A DNA stretch of 64,000 bases. Origin: Microlunatus lacustris (GTDB lineage: Bacteria > Actinomycetota > Actinomycetes > Propionibacteriales > Propionibacteriaceae). The DNA is taken from NCBI GenBank assembly GCA_039527025.1, contig BAAAJN010000001.1:186001-250000 (forward strand), given 5' to 3'. A program made the position numbers and the translations under genes. Below the pieces are notes generated by a model that worked only from the letters and a program-made list of their open reading frames with translations, had not been told where the DNA came from and did no database searches. Below, one piece after another: positions 60,485 through 64,000 of the stretch (position 1 is the first letter of the stretch; every line of letters starts with the position of its first letter).

Positions 60485-62656
60485 GTGACGATCATCGACT
60501 GGCAGGAGCCGGCGCTCCGGCTGCGGTTCGTGGCCGAGGACGACGCCCCGGTCCGGCTGGTGGACGCGGCTGCCGAGCTGCCCGCCGCCGACGAGGGCCG
60601 CTACCGACGGGTGCACCAGCCGCTGGTGGAGGTCGTGTCCCCGCGCCACGGCCAGTCCGCCGCCGGGCACAGCCAGCGGCACACCGGGACCGCGCTCGGC
60701 CGGGCTCTCCGCTACGCCGGCCACCGCACCGAGCGGCGGGGGAGCGTCGAGGTGCTGGTCGTCGAGCAGCGGGACGCGGAGACCGGCCTGGTCGTCCGCA
60801 GCCGGTTCGAGGCCCCGGACGGCGTGCCGGCCGTCCGCTGCACCAGCGAGCTGTCACTTCCCACCGAGGTCGAGCCGATCACAGTCTTCGCCGTGACCAG
60901 CCTGGGCACCGGGGTGGTCGCCTCCGACGACCTGGCGGCGGCGACGGTGTGGCGCGGTGAGTCGACGTGGTCGGCCGAGGGGCGCTGGGGTTCGGTGCCC
61001 CTGCGCTCCCCGGGGCTGGCCCGGGTGGGGACCGGCGTGCGCGGCGAGACGCACCTCGGCTCGATCGCCACCGTCAGCACCAGCACCTGGTCCTCGGGCA
61101 CCTGGGTGCCGGCGGGCGCGGTGAGCGCGGGCGGCCGGACCCTGGCCTGGCAGGTGGAGCACAACGGAGCCTGGAGCTGGGAGGTCGGAGAGCGCCCCGG
61201 CTGGTCGGCCCAACCGCCGCCCGGCGGGCCTGACGGACTGCCCTGGGAGGCCGTCGACGCCGGGTCCTGGGACGGTGCCTACCTGGCGGTGCTCGGACCG
61301 AGCGACCGGCTGCACGCCTGGTCGGTGACGCTGCAGCCCGGCGGGAGCCCTTTCGTCGCCGTCCCGGTGACCTTCGCCGTCGCCGCCGGGTTCGAGGACG
61401 CCTTCGCCGGCCTCGCCGCCCACCGCCGTGCGACCCGGCGGCCGCACCCGCAGGACGCGACGCTGCCGGTCGTCTTCAACGACTACATGAACACGCTGAA
61501 CGGTGACCCGTCGTCGGAGAAGCTGCTCCCCCTGGTCGACGCGGCCGCCGCCGTCGGCTGCGAGTACTTCTGCATCGACGCCGGCTGGTACGACGACACC
61601 GACGGCTGGTGGGCTTCGGTGGGGGACTGGGAGCCGTCCACGGTCCGCTTCCCCGAGGGGATCGGTGAGGTGCTGGGCCGGATCCGCGACCGCGGCATGG
61701 TGCCCGGGTTGTGGCTGGAGCCCGAGGTCGTCGGCGTCACCAGCACCGCGGCCCGTACCCTGCCGGAGTCGGCCTTCCTGCAGCGCGGTGGGGTCCGGGT
61801 CCGCGAGCGGGACCGCTACCTGCTCGACCTCCGCAGCCCGGCGGCCCGCGCCCACCTCGACGCTGCGGTCGACCGGCTGGTGGGTCTCGGCGTCGGGTAC
61901 TTCAAGCTGGACTACAACGTCATCCCCGGCGCCGGGACCGACCGGGACGCCGAGAGCGTCGGCGACGGGCTGCTGCAGCACAACCGGGCCCTGCTGACGT
62001 GGCTGGAGCAGGTGCTGGACCGGCACCCCGGCCTGGTGCTGGAGAACTGCGGCTCCGGCGCGCTCCGCTCCGACGCGGCGATGCTCGGCCGGCTGCAGCT
62101 GCAGTCGACGTCGGACCAGACCGAGCCGCTGCTCTACCCGGCCATCGCCGTCGGCTCCCTGCTGCACGTGCTGCCCGAGCAGGCGGCGCACTGGGCCTAC
62201 CCGCAGGCCACCATGACCGACGAGGAGATCGGCTTCACCATGGTGACCGGCCTGGCCGGGCGGCTCTACCAGGCCGGTCTGCTGGACCGGATGGACGACG
62301 CCCAGCGCGCGCTCGTGGCGGCCGGGGTGCAGGCGCACCGCGACACCCGGCACGTCCTGGCCCGCTCCGTCCCGCGCTTCCCGATCGGCCTGCCCGACTG
62401 GGACGACGCCTGGGTCACGGTCGCCTTCGACGCCGGTGAGGAGACGCTGCTGCTGCTGTGGCGGCGGGCCGACGCCGAGCCGTCGGTCGAGGCCGCGCTG
62501 CCGCACCTGGACGGCGCCGAGCTCGACGTCGCCCAGGTCTACCCGCCGACCGACCTGCTGCCCGACTGGGAGGTCGAGCGGACGGGGACCGGCCTGCGGT
62601 TGACTCCTGGCGCGGCCGGCGTCGGGGCGCGGCTGCTCAGGCTGACGCGTCGCTGA
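60485..62656 (+). CDS. GH36 alpha-galactosidase
   Basis: 723 aa. Beta-sandwich N-domain, then the barrel: VVFNDYMNTLNGDPSSEKLL, CEYFCIDAGWYDDTDGWW, GLWLEPEVVG, the nucleophile Asp476 in YFKLDYNVIPG and the acid/base Asp544 in STSDQTEPLLYP. It hydrolyses terminal alpha-galactosides such as melibiose or raffinose. No signal peptide, so it is cytosolic and needs an importer, which is not in the window. GTG start. Confidence 0.94.
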   Translation: MTIIDWQEPALRLRFVAEDDAPVRLVDAAAELPAADEGRYRRVHQPLVEVVSPRHGQSAAGHSQRHTGTALGRALRYAGHRTERRGSVEVLVVEQRDAETGLVVRSRFEAPDGVPAVRCTSELSLPTEVEPITVFAVTSLGTGVVASDDLAAATVWRGESTWSAEGRWGSVPLRSPGLARVGTGVRGETHLGSIATVSTSTWSSGTWVPAGAVSAGGRTLAWQVEHNGAWSWEVGERPGWSAQPPPGGPDGLPWEAVDAGSWDGAYLAVLGPSDRLHAWSVTLQPGGSPFVAVPVTFAVAAGFEDAFAGLAAHRRATRRPHPQDATLPVVFNDYMNTLNGDPSSEKLLPLVDAAAAVGCEYFCIDAGWYDDTDGWWASVGDWEPSTVRFPEGIGEVLGRIRDRGMVPGLWLEPEVVGVTSTAARTLPESAFLQRGGVRVRERDRYLLDLRSPAARAHLDAAVDRLVGLGVGYFKLDYNVIPGAGTDRDAESVGDGLLQHNRALLTWLEQVLDRHPGLVLENCGSGALRSDAAMLGRLQLQSTSDQTEPLLYPAIAVGSLLHVLPEQAAHWAYPQATMTDEEIGFTMVTGLAGRLYQAGLLDRMDDAQRALVAAGVQAHRDTRHVLARSVPRFPIGLPDWDDAWVTVAFDAGEETLLLLWRRADAEPSVEAALPHLDGAELDVAQVYPPTDLLPDWEVERTGTGLRLTPGAAGVGARLLRLTRR

Positions 62657-62665
62657 GCTCGGGCC

Positions 62666-63424
62666 TCAGACCCGGTGCACCTTGTGCTGGGCGGCCTGGG
62701 CGCGCGGGCGCACCGTCATCCGGTCGATGTTGACGTGCGCGGGCCGGGCCGCGACCCAGGCGACGCAGTCGGCGATGTCGTCGGCGGTCAGCGGGTTCTC
62801 CACGCCGGCGTAGACCTTCGCCGCGCGCTCGGCGTCTCCGCCGTACCGGGTCAGGGAGAACTCCTCGGTGGCCACCATGCCGGGGGAGATCTCGGCGATC
62901 CGGACGGGCTGGTCGACCAGCTCCAGCCGCATCGCCCCGGCGATGGCCCGCTCGGCGGCCTTGGCGCCGCAGTACCCGGCGCCCCCCTCGTAGGCACCGT
63001 CGGCGGCGACCGAGGTGACGAAGACGACCTGGCCTTCCGCGGCGATCAGCGCCGGTAGCAGGGCTTTGGTGACCGCGGCCGCGCCGAGCACGTTCGAGGC
63101 GTACATGGCCTGCCAGGCGTCCAGGTCGGCCTCGGCGACCGGCTCCTGGCCGAAGGCGCCACCGGCGTTGTTGACCAGCAGGTCGCAGCGCGCGCCGACG
63201 GCCGCGGCCAGGGCGGCGACCTGGGCCGCGTCGGTGACGTCGCAGGCCACCGCGGTGCCGTCGATCTCGGTGGCCAGCGCCTCGATGCGGTCGCGCCGTC
63301 GCGCGGCGGCGACCACGTGGAAGCCGTCCGCGGCCAGCCGGCGGGCGCTCGCGGCGCCGATCCCGCTGCTCGCCCCGGTGACGACGGCGACGGGACGGCT
63401 GCTGGACGCGGGCGGGGAGGTCAT
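62666..63424 (-). CDS. SDR family NAD(P)-dependent oxidoreductase
   Basis: 252 aa. TGASSGIG cofactor loop, NNAGG, the catalytic Ser in VVFVTSVAADG and Tyr-Lys in GYCGAKAAERA. It resembles YdfG/serine-dehydrogenase-like SDRs (VNIDRMTVRPRAQ near the C-terminus). ATG 63424 is chosen; ATG 63433 is also possible because AGGAG lies only one base before that upstream ATG and ten before the chosen one. Confidence 0.9.
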   Translation of the reverse strand: MTSPPASSSRPVAVVTGASSGIGAASARRLAADGFHVVAAARRRDRIEALATEIDGTAVACDVTDAAQVAALAAAVGARCDLLVNNAGGAFGQEPVAEADLDAWQAMYASNVLGAAAVTKALLPALIAAEGQVVFVTSVAADGAYEGGAGYCGAKAAERAIAGAMRLELVDQPVRIAEISPGMVATEEFSLTRYGGDAERAAKVYAGVENPLTADDIADCVAWVAARPAHVNIDRMTVRPRAQAAQHKVHRV

Positions 63425-63492
63425 GGGCGTCATTCTCCTGATGGCCGTCTCGCCGTCGTCCGGCGGCCCCGGCCGGCCAGGAGGGGTTCCAC

Positions 63493-63498
63493 TAGGCT
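63493..63498 (+). promoter_or_regulatory. Candidate -10 (TAGGCT) of gpmA
   Basis: TAGGCT, 6 bases before the ATG at 63505; leaderless pattern. Confidence 0.55.
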
Positions 63499-63504
63499 CG
63501 GCCC

Positions 63505-64000
63505 ATGAGCTCAACCTTGATCCTGCTGCGGCACGGCGAGAGCGCCTGGAACGCGTTGAACCTGTTCACCGGCTGGGTGGACGTCGACCTCAACGAGAAG
63601 GGCGAGCGCGAGGCGCGCCGGGGCGGCGAGCTGATCGCCGAGGCCGGCCTGCTGCCCGACACGCTGCACACCTCCCTGCTGCGCCGGGCGATCCGGACCT
63701 CCCAGCTGGCGCTGGACACCGCCGACCGGCTGTGGATCCCGGCGAAGCGCTCCTGGCGGCTGAACGAGCGGCACTACGGTGCCCTGCAGGGCAAGGACAA
63801 GGCTGCGACGCTGGCCGAGTACGGCGAGCAGCAGTTCATGACCTGGCGACGCTCCTACGACGTCCCGCCGCCGCCCATCGACAACGACGACGAGTACGCG
63901 CAGTTCCACGACCCGCGCTACGCCAGCCTGCCGCCCGAGGCGCGGCCGCAGACCGAGTGCCTCAAGGACGTCCTGCTCCGGGCGCTGCCGTACTGGTACG
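63505..64000 (+). CDS. gpmA: 2,3-bisphosphoglycerate-dependent phosphoglycerate mutase (3' end missing)
   Basis: 165 codons are visible before the window ends. LILLRHGESAWNALNLFTGW carries the phospho-His; then GWVDVDLNEKGEREA, LLRRAIRTSQLALD and RLNERHYGALQGKDKAATLA, all diagnostic of dPGM. It interconverts 3- and 2-phosphoglycerate in glycolysis. Truncated only by the window edge. Confidence 0.96.
   Translation, partial: MSSTLILLRHGESAWNALNLFTGWVDVDLNEKGEREARRGGELIAEAGLLPDTLHTSLLRRAIRTSQLALDTADRLWIPAKRSWRLNERHYGALQGKDKAATLAEYGEQQFMTWRRSYDVPPPPIDNDDEYAQFHDPRYASLPPEARPQTECLKDVLLRALPYWY

Overview
The window is high-GC actinobacterial DNA that is almost fully coding; no gap between genes exceeds about 200 bases. 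Mycothiol genes (mshD, mycothione reductase), a PstSCAB/Ppk1/Ppk2 phosphate set, a GlnR-type orphan regulator, a TmsA/TmsB-type pair for 10-methyl fatty acids and many gene orders shared with mycobacteria place it in Actinomycetia. The very high GC, frequent GTG starts and gene mix suggest a Geodermatophilaceae-like genome (inference). I see no tRNA, rRNA, CRISPR array, insertion sequence or prophage.

Layout. 1-8834 (+): heme operon (hemC tail, hemD, hemB, hemL), then a histidine phosphatase and cytochrome c maturation (ResA-like, CcdA, ResB, CcsB), with most junctions overlapping by 1-4 bases. 8862-11305 (-): a rhodanese-like protein that has lost its active site, and a sensor kinase/response regulator pair. 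11436-16359: mycothione reductase, DUF1905 protein, BioY, lipoprotein GH3 enzyme, DUF2510 protein. 16494-24929 (-): pstB-pstA-pstC-pstS behind a PHO box, then mutT1, ppk1, mshD. 25007-30650: membrane protein, APH-like kinase, ppk2 behind a three-unit PHO box, glnR (-), a MoaD/ThiS protein, a leaderless Cys-containing leader peptide, sulfurtransferase and sseC.

30667-40569: dtd, VOC protein, sppA, an XRE-cupin regulator divergent from a thioredoxin-reductase-like flavoprotein, ThuA and Gfo/Idh/MocA genes, a Tet(M)/OtrA-like ribosomal protection protein with an overlapping upstream ORF, a ketopantoate-reductase-like gene and a GNAT gene. 40590-46745: small membrane protein, nitrobindin, YgfZ, asparaginase, beta-phosphoglucomutase plus GH65 phosphorylase. 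46800-55411: amino acid permease, an XRE regulator with a phased operator, HbhA-like protein, L,D-transpeptidase, TypA/BipA, a DUF697 GTPase and tmsA. 55408-64000: tmsB, polar amino acid ABC transporter, YbjN protein, PPOX flavoprotein, GH36 alpha-galactosidase, SDR, and the start of gpmA.

Themes. (1) Phosphate: two good PHO boxes link pstSCAB and ppk2 to PhoP-type control, with ppk1 and mutT1 next door. (2) Sulfur and thiols: mshD, mycothione reductase, sulfurtransferase/SseC under a probable cysteine-sensing leader peptide, and a MoaD/ThiS protein with an unusual tail. (3) At least 13 starts have a TAnnnT -10 hexamer only 6-7 bases upstream, so leaderless transcription appears common. (4) A palindromic repeat (CCTGAGCCTGTCGAAGG type) sits at gene ends and once inside a coding N-terminus. 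I found no wholly new system; the best leads are the ORF overlapping the ribosomal-protection gene, the core-deleted rhodanese, the phased XRE operator and the extended MoaD protein.
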